From NCBI GenBank assembly GCA_003635185.1, contig PYJA01000113.1:22645-86644 (forward strand): DNA of 64,000 bases, read 5' to 3'. Position 1 is the first letter of the stretch. Every line of letters starts with the position of its first letter. Below, piece after piece: positions 19,324 to 28,402 of this stretch. This stretch comes from Candidatus Poribacteria bacterium. Lineage in GTDB: Bacteria > Poribacteria > WGA-4E > WGA-3G. The notes under the pieces were generated by a model. The model was not told the DNA's origin, did no database searches, and was given only the letters and a program-made list of their open reading frames with translations. Both the position numbers and the translations under genes were made by a program.

Positions 19324-20406
19324 TTGCCTACGATGAAGTTAATTGAAATTGCTGGCAAAAAATTTAAATTAGCGTCCCGAGCTGCTCGGACGTTCGCGCT
19401 TTTATTTGATCTAATTGCCACCTCTTTTTTCTCTTCCATTTTAACTACTCTTTTTGGATTGCTATTCATATTCCAACGTTCTTTTATGAGTCCTATACCT
19501 CTGATGTTGCTAAATTTAGTACTGTGGAGTGCCGGACTACTTTTCATGGATGGATTCAAAAACGGACAAGGATTCGGCAAAAGGGTGCTGTCTTTACAAG
19601 TTATTCGGTTAAGAGATGGCAAACCGTGCTCCTTTAAGGATTCTTTTGTTCGTCGGATCACCGGTTTTTTCCAACCGTTTGATCTACTTTTTGCGCTTGG
19701 TGGTAGAAAGCAGCGGATGGGAGATAAGTTCGCTGAAACAGTTGTCGTTAAATATGAGCCGTATCTTGAAGAAATGGCAGCCAAAGCAGAAGCTGAAACT
19801 GAAAAAGACCCCGAAAAAGTTTTAGAGAATGCTATCCTTCAAATGACAAACCGGCTTTCCGAGGCAAGACAGAAAGTTGATGCGTCTATTGGAATTGAAA
19901 AGCAGTTTCAGAACGCTTACGAAGGGGCAGTTGTTCAGGCAGAAAGGTGTGAGGAACGCGCAACTATAGCGATTCAGGCAGGACGGGAAGATTTAGCACG
20001 GGAAGACATCGCCCAGCGCAATGAATACCGCCAACTTGCCAACCAATACAAGGCACAATGGGATGAACAGAAGCAGGTCGTGACAGAACTCGCTACGCTC
20101 CTTGAAACATTGCAACAGAAAACTGAAGAAGCAGAAAGAAAAAGAGATATTATCATCGCACAACACAGAAATGTTGATGCACATCAACATTTACAACAAA
20201 CATTGACAGAGGTTCAGGATGGTGCAGCGTTTGAAATTCTCAATGAAATGGAGCAAAATGCAAGTGAAGCCGCCGTATTAGCAAAAGCGGCGTCCGAAGT
20301 GGATATTGATCTTAAAGATGCGAAGTTAAACCGAGAATTTGCGGGTTATGCTGAAGAAGCATCAATTGAGAATGACTTAGCAGAATTAAAAGCAAAATTA
20401 CAATAG
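19324..20406 (+). CDS. RDD-domain membrane protein fused to PspA/IM30-like coiled coil (paralog 1)
   Basis: RDD-like N-terminus LASRAARTFALLFDLIATSFF...FGKRVLSLQVIRLRDGKPCSFKDSFVRRI...RMGDKFAETVVV; then DPEKVLENAILQMTNRLSEARQKVDASIGIEKQFQ...AGREDLAREDIAQRNEY..., PspA-like. Confidence 0.8.
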   Translation: MPTMKLIEIAGKKFKLASRAARTFALLFDLIATSFFSSILTTLFGLLFIFQRSFMSPIPLMLLNLVLWSAGLLFMDGFKNGQGFGKRVLSLQVIRLRDGKPCSFKDSFVRRITGFFQPFDLLFALGGRKQRMGDKFAETVVVKYEPYLEEMAAKAEAETEKDPEKVLENAILQMTNRLSEARQKVDASIGIEKQFQNAYEGAVVQAERCEERATIAIQAGREDLAREDIAQRNEYRQLANQYKAQWDEQKQVVTELATLLETLQQKTEEAERKRDIIIAQHRNVDAHQHLQQTLTEVQDGAAFEILNEMEQNASEAAVLAKAASEVDIDLKDAKLNREFAGYAEEASIENDLAELKAKLQ

Positions 20407-20561
20407 TAGATATACACATCCTCAAAAAGGATAATTCCTTTACTTCAACTCTGCCCGAACTTCCATCTTCACTATATTTTTATAGAACAGCTTTACAAAA
20501 CATGAATTTTAACTGTCCTTTTAGTAAAAGAGACTCCAAAATATAGGAAGGGAGTCACAAT

Positions 20562-21596
20562 ATGCCAATTATAAAGGTTGCTGGTGAAAAGTTTAAGTTG
20601 GCCTCCAGATTCAAAAGATTGTGTGCTTTTTTGCTTGACATAGGTCTCTTAGGCTTTTGTCATCTTGTTCTGTTTCTTATGGGTTTTTTCGAAGGTTTAG
20701 TCTTTTCTGAAATCGCTCCTTTTTCGATTCTTGGTCTACTTTTCATGGACGGTATCAGAGGTGGATTCGGAAAAAGTCTCTTATCTCTTAGAGTTATTCG
20801 TCTGAAAGATGGAAAACCTGCGACCTTTAAAGATAGGTTCATCCGGCGTTTTTTAGGTATATTTCAACCTATTGACGGGTTATTCGCGTTTGGGGAAGAA
20901 AGACAGCGGATGGCTGATAAGTTTGCTAAAACGGTTGTAGTCCAATTAGACTCGCCACTTGTTGAATTTGTATCTGAAACAGGAAATCAAGAAAAGGATA
21001 TTGAAAAAGTTTTAGAAGACGTAATCCTGGAAATCACAAATCGGTTTTCAGAAGCAAAGCAGAAGGTTGATGCCTCTATCGGAATAGAAAAACAGTTTCA
21101 AAATGCTCATGACGGTGCTGTTGTCCAAGCCGAACGGTGTGAGGAACGTGCAATGATCTCACTAAAAGCAGGACGCGAAGACTTGGCACGGGAAGACCTT
21201 GCACAACGAAATGAATATCGCCAACTTGCAAGCCAATACAAAGCGCAGTGGGAGGAACAGAAACAGGCAGTTACACACCTCACCACACTTCTTGAAACAC
21301 TGCAGCAGAAAACTCAAGAAACACAGAGAGAAAGGGATGTTGTTATTGCACAGCATAGAAATGTTGACGCACAAGAACATTTACAACAAACATTGTCTGA
21401 ACTGCAAGACAATAAGGCTTTTGAGATGCTTAAGAAGATGGGACAAAACGTTACTGAAGCTGCATCCCTTGCAAAAGCAGCGTCAGAAGTAGATATTGAA
21501 TTCAAGAATGTAGAACTTAATCGAGAATTTGCAAATTACGCAGAGGACGAAGCAATTGACAAAGAACTTGCAGAATTAAAGGAGAAATTGCAATAG
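20562..21596 (+). CDS. RDD-domain membrane protein fused to PspA/IM30-like coiled coil (paralog 2)
   Basis: Same architecture, C-terminal half highly similar to 19324..20406. Confidence 0.8.
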   Translation: MPIIKVAGEKFKLASRFKRLCAFLLDIGLLGFCHLVLFLMGFFEGLVFSEIAPFSILGLLFMDGIRGGFGKSLLSLRVIRLKDGKPATFKDRFIRRFLGIFQPIDGLFAFGEERQRMADKFAKTVVVQLDSPLVEFVSETGNQEKDIEKVLEDVILEITNRFSEAKQKVDASIGIEKQFQNAHDGAVVQAERCEERAMISLKAGREDLAREDLAQRNEYRQLASQYKAQWEEQKQAVTHLTTLLETLQQKTQETQRERDVVIAQHRNVDAQEHLQQTLSELQDNKAFEMLKKMGQNVTEAASLAKAASEVDIEFKNVELNREFANYAEDEAIDKELAELKEKLQ

Positions 21597-21632
21597 GAGG
21601 ATTTTCTAACTACTATTCTCTATTGGTGTAAT

Positions 21633-23105
21633 ATGGACAATCAAAAATTACCGAACATTGTTTTTATTATGGCAGACGATATGGGCTACGGCGATGTCGG
21701 CTGCTATAACCCTGATTCAAAAATTCCTACCCCAAATATGGATCAACTTTCGCAAGAAGGAATCCGTTTCACCGATGCACACTCCCCATCGGCAGTTTGT
21801 ACACCGACACGATATGGCGTTTTAACAGGTAGATATTGCTGGCGGAGCCGTTTAAAACGGGGTGTGCTTTACGGCTACGAACCCGCTTTAATTGAACCCG
21901 AACGTATGACAGTCGCAAGTTTGCTGAAAGATGCTGGTTACAACACAGCATGTGTCGGTAAGTGGCACTTAGGGATCGGTTTTTCGACGAAACCGGGATA
22001 CGATTACGATTTTGATGCGCCGCTACCGTGGGGGAATGCCAAACGTGAGTTAGAAGAACATATTGATTTTCACGCGCCGTTGACAGGCGGTCCGAATGAT
22101 ATTGGCTTCGATTATTTTTATGGGACCGCAGGTTGTCCAACATGTCAACCGCCTTACGGCTTTATTGAAAATGACGCTTTTGTTGAAATTCCAAGTGAGT
22201 ACCGAGGGGTACCAGATTTTACAGGCCGACCGGGTATGACTGCCCCGAGTTGGCAACATAAAGATGCCGACCCGATGATTGCACAAAAGGCAGTTGAATA
22301 TATTGATGGACAAGCCGATTCGGATGCGCCTTTCTTCCTTTATTTGACACCCTCGGCACCGCATGAACCGTGTGTTGAGGAGGTTGTACCAGAATTCGCT
22401 CGCGGACAGAGTGACGCAGGTCCCCGCGGTGATCTGGTGTGGTTAGTAGATTGGATGGTGGGTGAGGTAATGGATGCTTTAAAGCGTACCGGAAAAACTG
22501 ATGATACGCTAATCTTTGTTACAAGCGATAACGGCGCGTTGCCTGGTGACCGAATTCGCGGTGATAATAGCCCGATGCCATATAACCTTTACGATCATAA
22601 ATCTTGCGGAAATTGGCGCGGTTATAAGGCACATATCTGGGAAGGCGGGCATCGTGAGCCGTTGATCGCGAGGTGGCCCGGTGTCATAGAACCGAACACT
22701 GAAACCGATGCATTGGCGTGCCTGACTGATTTAATGGCGACGTGTGCGGCGATTGTTGGAACGGATGTTCCCAACGATGCGGGGCAGGATAGCTGTAATA
22801 TCTTACCTGCCCTGTTAGGTGAAGAGACAGAACACGCGCTACGCGAGGCAATCGTGCATCATTCCAGCAATGGTGTCTTTTCTATACGGCACAACGAGTG
22901 GAAATTGATTATAGGCACACAAGGTTCAGGCGGATGGCCCCCGCCGAGCGATGGCGGGCCCAAGCCAGACACACCTGGGCAGCTATACCATATTTACGAC
23001 GACCCTTATGAAACAGATAACCTATGGTCAAGTCGACCAAAAATTGTGCAACGGTTAACTGCGTTGTTGGAAAGGTTTAAACAAGAAGGACACAATAGAA
23101 TATAA
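21633..23105 (+). CDS. Arylsulfatase
   Basis: LPNIVFIMADDMGYGDVGCYNPDSKIPTPNMDQLSQEGIRFTDAHSPSAVCTPTRYGVLTGRYCWRSRLKRGVL; CTPTR FGly motif; FVTSDNG. Confidence 0.95.
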   Translation: MDNQKLPNIVFIMADDMGYGDVGCYNPDSKIPTPNMDQLSQEGIRFTDAHSPSAVCTPTRYGVLTGRYCWRSRLKRGVLYGYEPALIEPERMTVASLLKDAGYNTACVGKWHLGIGFSTKPGYDYDFDAPLPWGNAKRELEEHIDFHAPLTGGPNDIGFDYFYGTAGCPTCQPPYGFIENDAFVEIPSEYRGVPDFTGRPGMTAPSWQHKDADPMIAQKAVEYIDGQADSDAPFFLYLTPSAPHEPCVEEVVPEFARGQSDAGPRGDLVWLVDWMVGEVMDALKRTGKTDDTLIFVTSDNGALPGDRIRGDNSPMPYNLYDHKSCGNWRGYKAHIWEGGHREPLIARWPGVIEPNTETDALACLTDLMATCAAIVGTDVPNDAGQDSCNILPALLGEETEHALREAIVHHSSNGVFSIRHNEWKLIIGTQGSGGWPPPSDGGPKPDTPGQLYHIYDDPYETDNLWSSRPKIVQRLTALLERFKQEGHNRI

Positions 23106-23121
23106 GATGGAGGGATAACGT

Positions 23122-23853
23122 ATGGAAACCTATAGTTTATCACAACTGTCTGAGGAAACACTCAAGGCACTTGTAACACTCCGCGTCCAAGTAGGTGTGT
23201 CTGACGAATGGGAGAACATGCAGAAGAAGGAATTAACACCTGCAGAAAGCACCCAAATTGACTATCTTAAATCAATTTTGCGCGAGCGTGACTTAGTGGT
23301 GATGAACGAAGCCACACTCTGGGCGCGTGCTATCTATCCAATTTTGGTGTTGGCAGAGCAGACTTACGTTCAGGCCTGGGCAGGCATTCCTCTAAAAGCT
23401 ACCTATCCTGTCTTTCAATTGGAAGGTGAAGCGGACGGCGCTCTTGCACCCGCTGCAGCAGGGAAGCCACAACAACCCTATTTAATTGTGCATGAAGCGA
23501 AGCGCGGCGTTCATGCTTCCGATCCGCAAATTCAACTCTACGGGGAAATGCTCGCTGCCGCATGGCTCAATTGGAAAGGTGAGGCAAATTTACAACCAGC
23601 CAACACAGCCTCTGTAGACAGTCAAGAGATTTTTGGGTGTTACACTGTTTCTGAAAGTTGGACTTTCGTTCACGGCACCGTTGATGGCATTGAAACAGAA
23701 AAACCTACATTCACCGTTGAATTCTCGCGAGTCTACAATGGATTGTTTGAGGTCGAATGCATCGTACAGATTTTGAAAGCCATTGTCGCCAAGCAATTGG
23801 AATACCATTCCGGAAATTGTGAAACGATTAACGACACTGTTGGAAAGGTTTAA
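23122..23853 (+). CDS. Hypothetical protein, possible PD-(D/E)XK nuclease fold
   Basis: EGEADGALAP...PYLIVHEAKRGVHASDPQIQLYGEMLAAAWLN fits D-(n)-ExK pattern; C-terminal residues overlap a sulfatase-tail remnant. Confidence 0.5.
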   Translation: METYSLSQLSEETLKALVTLRVQVGVSDEWENMQKKELTPAESTQIDYLKSILRERDLVVMNEATLWARAIYPILVLAEQTYVQAWAGIPLKATYPVFQLEGEADGALAPAAAGKPQQPYLIVHEAKRGVHASDPQIQLYGEMLAAAWLNWKGEANLQPANTASVDSQEIFGCYTVSESWTFVHGTVDGIETEKPTFTVEFSRVYNGLFEVECIVQILKAIVAKQLEYHSGNCETINDTVGKV

Positions 23854-23878
23854 ACAGGAAGGGCACAGTAGAATGTGA
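23812..23878 (+). pseudogene. Sulfatase 3'-end remnant
   Basis: Reads EIVKRLTTLLERFKQEGHSRM*, matching the end of 21633..23105 (KIVQRLTALLERFKQEGHNRI*). Confidence 0.75.
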
Positions 23879-23883
23879 GAAAA

Positions 23884-24072
23884 CTATAAACTCTCCGATT
23901 GAAAAGGGAGAACACGTATCCGAGTTCGATTTTCGTCCACGGTAAGCAGAGCACCATTTTCTAAAGTTTCTTCGTGCTGTTGGAGAATTTTTACTAACCA
24001 GGATCCCAACTTATACTGTTCAAAAACAGAAACCCATTTCATAGAAAGGTTCATATCAATTAGCACTTTCAT
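23884..24072 (-). pseudogene. DUF5615-like PIN-fold toxin with apparent internal deletion
   Basis: MKVLIDMNLSMKWVSVFEQYKLGSWLVKILQQHEETLENGALLTVDENRTRIRVLPF: both ends of the family present, middle absent. Confidence 0.65.
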
Positions 24073-24299
24073 TATGGGCCCACTGGCACTTCAATTTCTT
24101 GAACTCGCCATGCAGCATAAGAAAGAGATTGACGAATATCTTCCTCTTCTAAATAAGGGTAAGCATCCAAAATCTCGGCATTGGAACAACCAGAGGCAAC
24201 CAAATCAACGATCATTCCAACAGTGACCCGCATGCCCCGGATACAAGGTTTGCCACCCATAACTTGTGGATCGAATGTTATACGGTCGAGTTTTTGCAA
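24072..24299 (-). CDS. DUF433 antitoxin
   Basis: LDRITFDPQVMGGKPCIRGMRVTVGMIVDLVASGCSNAEILDAYPYLEEEDIRQSLSYAAWR. Confidence 0.92.
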   Translation of the reverse strand: MQKLDRITFDPQVMGGKPCIRGMRVTVGMIVDLVASGCSNAEILDAYPYLEEEDIRQSLSYAAWRVQEIEVPVGP

Positions 24300-24453
24300 T
24301 GTTTCTCTCCTATTATTAGATTTAGTGTGTTTGCATAAAAATTATTATTGTGTACATCATGAAAGAATAATAGAATTGTACTCTTAAAGAAATTATAAGT
24401 CAAACAAAATCAACAAGCGTAACAGTGCTTATAATGATGATAGGAGTAGGACT

Positions 24454-25287
24454 ATGGAAATAACCAAACTTGATTCACTTTTTCGCTTATCAGGTCCCTC
24501 ACAGGAGGACATTGATTCATTTCATAACGATGGATATATCGCTTATCCAGATGTTTTCACTGATGATGGAAGAGAAGGCTTAATTGAGGAGATAACCCAG
24601 CATTTTGAACCTACGCGTCAGTACATTGAGACGTTGAATAACGGTGAAAAACCGGAACGTGCCTATTTTATTCGCCCCTGGAACGATCGCGGTGAATACA
24701 GTGATCGCCTTATTGACGATCCTTTTATTACGGCACTGATACGTGCAACCATCGGTGACGCGTACCACTTCTGCCATTCTGCACTCAATATCGCCCCCCG
24801 TGGGATCGGGGCAATTCCATTCCATCAGGATCACCACCACTGGAAGCATGAGAACCCGATCAATCTTGCGGAGCGCGATAACTACTACATCCAGATTTTG
24901 TACTATCCGAACGGTTTCACGCGTGATGATCGGAACCTCAAAGTAATACCGGGCAGTCACAAGGTTGCACCGACGCAAGAGGCAACACCAGAACGTATGC
25001 TCGCAGGTGAGTTTGACGCAGAAGCTGGACGCAAACTGGAAGAGAAACGGCTTGAATTGCCCCCGGGCAGTATGGTTTATATTGACGCTCGTATCTTCCA
25101 CGGCGTAGAAGCAAAACCTGTGGATTCCCCGCAGCTTTATCGTATCTTCGCTATAGATATTTTTAAAGAGGCGGGACCGCCGCACCGTTACACCCAAGAA
25201 ATTCCCCCGGATTGGATGGAGCAAGCGACACCGTTCCGTCAGAAATTATTTGATCGTGAAGCATATACAGAAGGGTGTTGGAGCTAA
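24454..25287 (+). CDS. Phytanoyl-CoA dioxygenase (PhyH) family protein
   Basis: FHNDGYIAYPDVFTDDGREGLIEE...GAIPFHQDHHHWKHENP...LKVIPGSHK...IDARIFHGVEAKP. Confidence 0.85.
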   Translation: MEITKLDSLFRLSGPSQEDIDSFHNDGYIAYPDVFTDDGREGLIEEITQHFEPTRQYIETLNNGEKPERAYFIRPWNDRGEYSDRLIDDPFITALIRATIGDAYHFCHSALNIAPRGIGAIPFHQDHHHWKHENPINLAERDNYYIQILYYPNGFTRDDRNLKVIPGSHKVAPTQEATPERMLAGEFDAEAGRKLEEKRLELPPGSMVYIDARIFHGVEAKPVDSPQLYRIFAIDIFKEAGPPHRYTQEIPPDWMEQATPFRQKLFDREAYTEGCWS

Positions 25288-25410
25288 AACTTTGTTTCAC
25301 GAGGCACCCGTACTCTACTATCTGACACGATTTTCCGTGATGGTTCTGACAATCCTATTGACTTTAACCACTGTTTAGGGTACAATCTTTGTCAAAAACA
25401 GGGGGGCAGA

Positions 25411-27015
25411 ATGAACAGAACAGACCGTCCGAATATCCTCTGGATATCTTTAGAGGATACAACACCACGTTTCGGTTGCTATGGCGACCCAATCGCCCGC
25501 ACGCCAAATATCGATCGCCTTGCAGCAGGTGGATGTCGGTTTCCAAACGCTTTTTCAACCGCAGGTGTCTGTGCGCCGAGTCGTTCCGCTATTATCACGG
25601 GTATGTATCAAACCTCTATCGGAACACATCACATGCGGACAGGACATACAAACCGCAATACACCGGACATGCCAACGCCGTATTCAGCTGTTCCACCACC
25701 TTATGTCAAAACATTTACGGAATATCTAAGGGCTGCAGGGTACTACTGCACTAACAATAGCAAGACCGATTATCAGTTTACACCACCTATCACAGCTTGG
25801 GATGATAATAGCAACCAAGGACACTGGCGAAATCGCGAGGCAGGACAACCCTTCTTTTCTGTCTTTAATCCTACTGTTACACACGAAAGTGGTATGTGGG
25901 AACGAGACAATAGACCGTTGACAACTAATCCAGATGATGTAAAATTACCTCCGTATTTACCCGATACACCGAAAGCAAGACAGGCATTGGCTCGCCAGTA
26001 CGATAACCTTGCTACTGCCGATGCACGTGTAGGTGAGTTGTTAGATCAGTTGGAAGAAGATGGACTTGCCGAAAATACCATTGTCTTTCTTTGGAGCGAC
26101 CACGGTGAAGGGCTTCCCCGCGGTAAACGCTGGCCCTATGATGCTGGCATACGCATTCCTCTGATTGTAAGGTGGCATAAAGTCATTGACCCTGACAGCA
26201 CATCTGATCAAATGGTAAGTTTAGTTGATCTTGGTCCTACTGTGCTTTCGTTATGTGGGGTGCAAGCACCGCAGCATCTACAAGGGCAACCTTTTCTCGG
26301 TCCGCAAACAGTTGAGCGTGACTATATCTTTGCGACACGCGACCGGTACGATGAATCCTATGATATGATACGTGCTGTGCGTAATAAAAAGTATAAATAC
26401 ATCCGAAATTATTACCCTGAAAAACCTTACCTCCTCTGGATTCCTTACCGAAACCGACACCCTGTGATGCAGGAAATGTGGCGACTTTATGCTGAAGGTA
26501 AGTTAGAGGGAGACCAATTGGTCATGTTTCAATCACCACGTCCAACAGAAGAGCTCTACGATGTTGAAAATGACAAGTATGAACTCAACAACTTGGCGGA
26601 AGACGCAGCACATATAAATGTGCTTGAACGGATGCGAGGTGTCTTGGCACAATGGCAATCAGAATTCGGGGATATGGGGGATATATCTGAAGAGCAGATG
26701 GTCGCAAGGTGGTATCCTGATGGCACACAACCGCAAACGGCATCGCCAATTTTTATTCCGATCAACGCGTCTAACACCGGAAGGGAACCTGCTCATGAAA
26801 ATGGAGAATGGGAAGCACCCCTGCTTTTGCAACTCCACTGTTCTACACAAGGTGCATCAATTGCTTATACAACAGAACAAGGTGAAGATGTCCGATGGCA
26901 GTTGTACACCGAACCGTTGCGTCTACCGAAAGGTGAAACGGTTGTGAGAGCGAAAGCAATTCGTACCGGTTATAAAGAAAGCGATGAGAAATCCTTAAAC
27001 GTTACAGTTACATAA
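25411..27015 (+). CDS. Sulfatase with C-terminal chitobiase-like (CHB_HEX_C_1) domain
   Basis: RPNILWISLEDTTPRFGCYGDPIARTPNIDRLAAGGCRFPNAFSTAGVCAPSRSAIITGMY; CAPSR motif; C-term ASIAYTTEQGEDVRWQLYTEPLRLPKGETVVRAKAIRTGYKES. Confidence 0.92.
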   Translation: MNRTDRPNILWISLEDTTPRFGCYGDPIARTPNIDRLAAGGCRFPNAFSTAGVCAPSRSAIITGMYQTSIGTHHMRTGHTNRNTPDMPTPYSAVPPPYVKTFTEYLRAAGYYCTNNSKTDYQFTPPITAWDDNSNQGHWRNREAGQPFFSVFNPTVTHESGMWERDNRPLTTNPDDVKLPPYLPDTPKARQALARQYDNLATADARVGELLDQLEEDGLAENTIVFLWSDHGEGLPRGKRWPYDAGIRIPLIVRWHKVIDPDSTSDQMVSLVDLGPTVLSLCGVQAPQHLQGQPFLGPQTVERDYIFATRDRYDESYDMIRAVRNKKYKYIRNYYPEKPYLLWIPYRNRHPVMQEMWRLYAEGKLEGDQLVMFQSPRPTEELYDVENDKYELNNLAEDAAHINVLERMRGVLAQWQSEFGDMGDISEEQMVARWYPDGTQPQTASPIFIPINASNTGREPAHENGEWEAPLLLQLHCSTQGASIAYTTEQGEDVRWQLYTEPLRLPKGETVVRAKAIRTGYKESDEKSLNVTVT

Positions 27016-27063
27016 ATAGAATTATAGTGAATCTCAATACATATAAAATACATTGTTGACACG

Positions 27064-27174
27064 CTGAAGAGAAAAAAATAAATTGGGTAATTTGGCAAGG
27101 TTAGGAAACCTTGCCAGCAGAGGTGTACACCTGCATTGAATAGAAAATTACCGAATTAAAAACTTAATCTTCAT
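27064..27174. repeat. MITE-like element, family II
   Basis: Termini CTGAAGAGAAAAAAATAAATTGGGTAAT / ATTACCGAATTAAAAACTTAATCTTCAT with core GGCAAGGTTAGGAAACCTTGCC. Confidence 0.7.
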
Positions 27175-27239
27175 ATAAGTGTGGTCAGCGAATTTCAAGA
27201 ACTACTTTTTAGTGCTATCCTATAAGGAGAATATAACCA

Positions 27240-28337
27240 ATGGCTCAAGAGAAAAATCAAGATTATTATGTTTATGTTGGCACCTATACACACGGAGATA
27301 GCGAAGGCATTTACGTCTATCGTTTAGATGGTGAAACAGGTGCGTTAGAATATTCCAGCAAAATAACAGGCGTAGAAAATCCTTCGTTTTTGGATATTCA
27401 TCCAAGTGGTCGTTATCTTTTTTCAGTAAATGAGATAGGCGAATTTGAAGGGAAAGCAAGCGGCGCAGTCACAGCATTTTACATCCATGGGAGTACGGGA
27501 GAGATTAGTTTCCTTAACCAACGTGCTACTGGCGGCGGTGCCCCTTGCCATGTAAGTATAGATGCTACGGGCAAATATCTCCTTGTAGCAAATTACGGTG
27601 GTGGAAGTGTCGCTGCATTGCCAATAGGAAAAGACGGGAGGCTTGGGGAAGCATCCGATTTTGTGCAACATCAAGGATCAAGTGTCAATCCAGGTCGTCA
27701 ATCAGAACCGCATGCACATGCTATTATGATTGACGGCGGCAACCGTTTTGCTTTTGCGCCTGATCTTGGACTTGATAAAATCCTTATTTACCAACTGGAT
27801 TTGGAAGAAGGAAAACTTGTCCCTAACGCTCAACCGTGGGCAAAGGTACATCCGGGAGCAGGTCCACGCCACCTCGATTTTCATCCAAACGGCAAATATG
27901 CATACTTGATTAACGAATTAAATTCTACTTTCACAGCTTTTCGTTATGATGCAAACGCAGGCACACTCACTGAAATCCAAACAATTTCGACGTTACCCGA
28001 TGATTTTGATGGTACTAGTCACTGTGCTGATGTACACGTCCATCCTTCAGGCAAATTTCTTTACGGATCAAATCGTGGGCATGATAGTATCGTTATCTGT
28101 GGGATTGATGAAGACACTGGCATGCTGAATTATGTTGGCTGCGAATCGACGCAAGGGCAAACGCCTCGCAACTTTGGTTTGAATCCTGCGGGTACTTTCC
28201 TTTTAGCTGCTAATCAGCAGACAAATAACATTGTTACATTCGCAGTTGATCCTGATACCGGTGAATTGACTGAGACAGGTAACATTGCGGAAGTGCCGAA
28301 TCCTGTCTGCTTAAAAATGCTTGCATGTAGTGCATAA
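27240..28337 (+). CDS. Lactonase family protein (6-phosphogluconolactonase YbhE-type beta-propeller)
   Basis: YVYVGTYTHGDSEGIYVYRLDGETGALEY...GPRHLDFHPNGKYAYLINELNSTFTAFRYD. Confidence 0.9.
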   Translation: MAQEKNQDYYVYVGTYTHGDSEGIYVYRLDGETGALEYSSKITGVENPSFLDIHPSGRYLFSVNEIGEFEGKASGAVTAFYIHGSTGEISFLNQRATGGGAPCHVSIDATGKYLLVANYGGGSVAALPIGKDGRLGEASDFVQHQGSSVNPGRQSEPHAHAIMIDGGNRFAFAPDLGLDKILIYQLDLEEGKLVPNAQPWAKVHPGAGPRHLDFHPNGKYAYLINELNSTFTAFRYDANAGTLTEIQTISTLPDDFDGTSHCADVHVHPSGKFLYGSNRGHDSIVICGIDEDTGMLNYVGCESTQGQTPRNFGLNPAGTFLLAANQQTNNIVTFAVDPDTGELTETGNIAEVPNPVCLKMLACSA

Positions 28338-28402
28338 CAAAAAATCGGGCGGATATGAATATATTCGTCCGATTTTTCCGTAGGACAGATTAAGGAGTAA
28401 CG

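Noticed and set aside
24580-25224. 214-aa minus-strand ORF
   Set aside because: Antisense shadow of the PhyH gene 24454..25287
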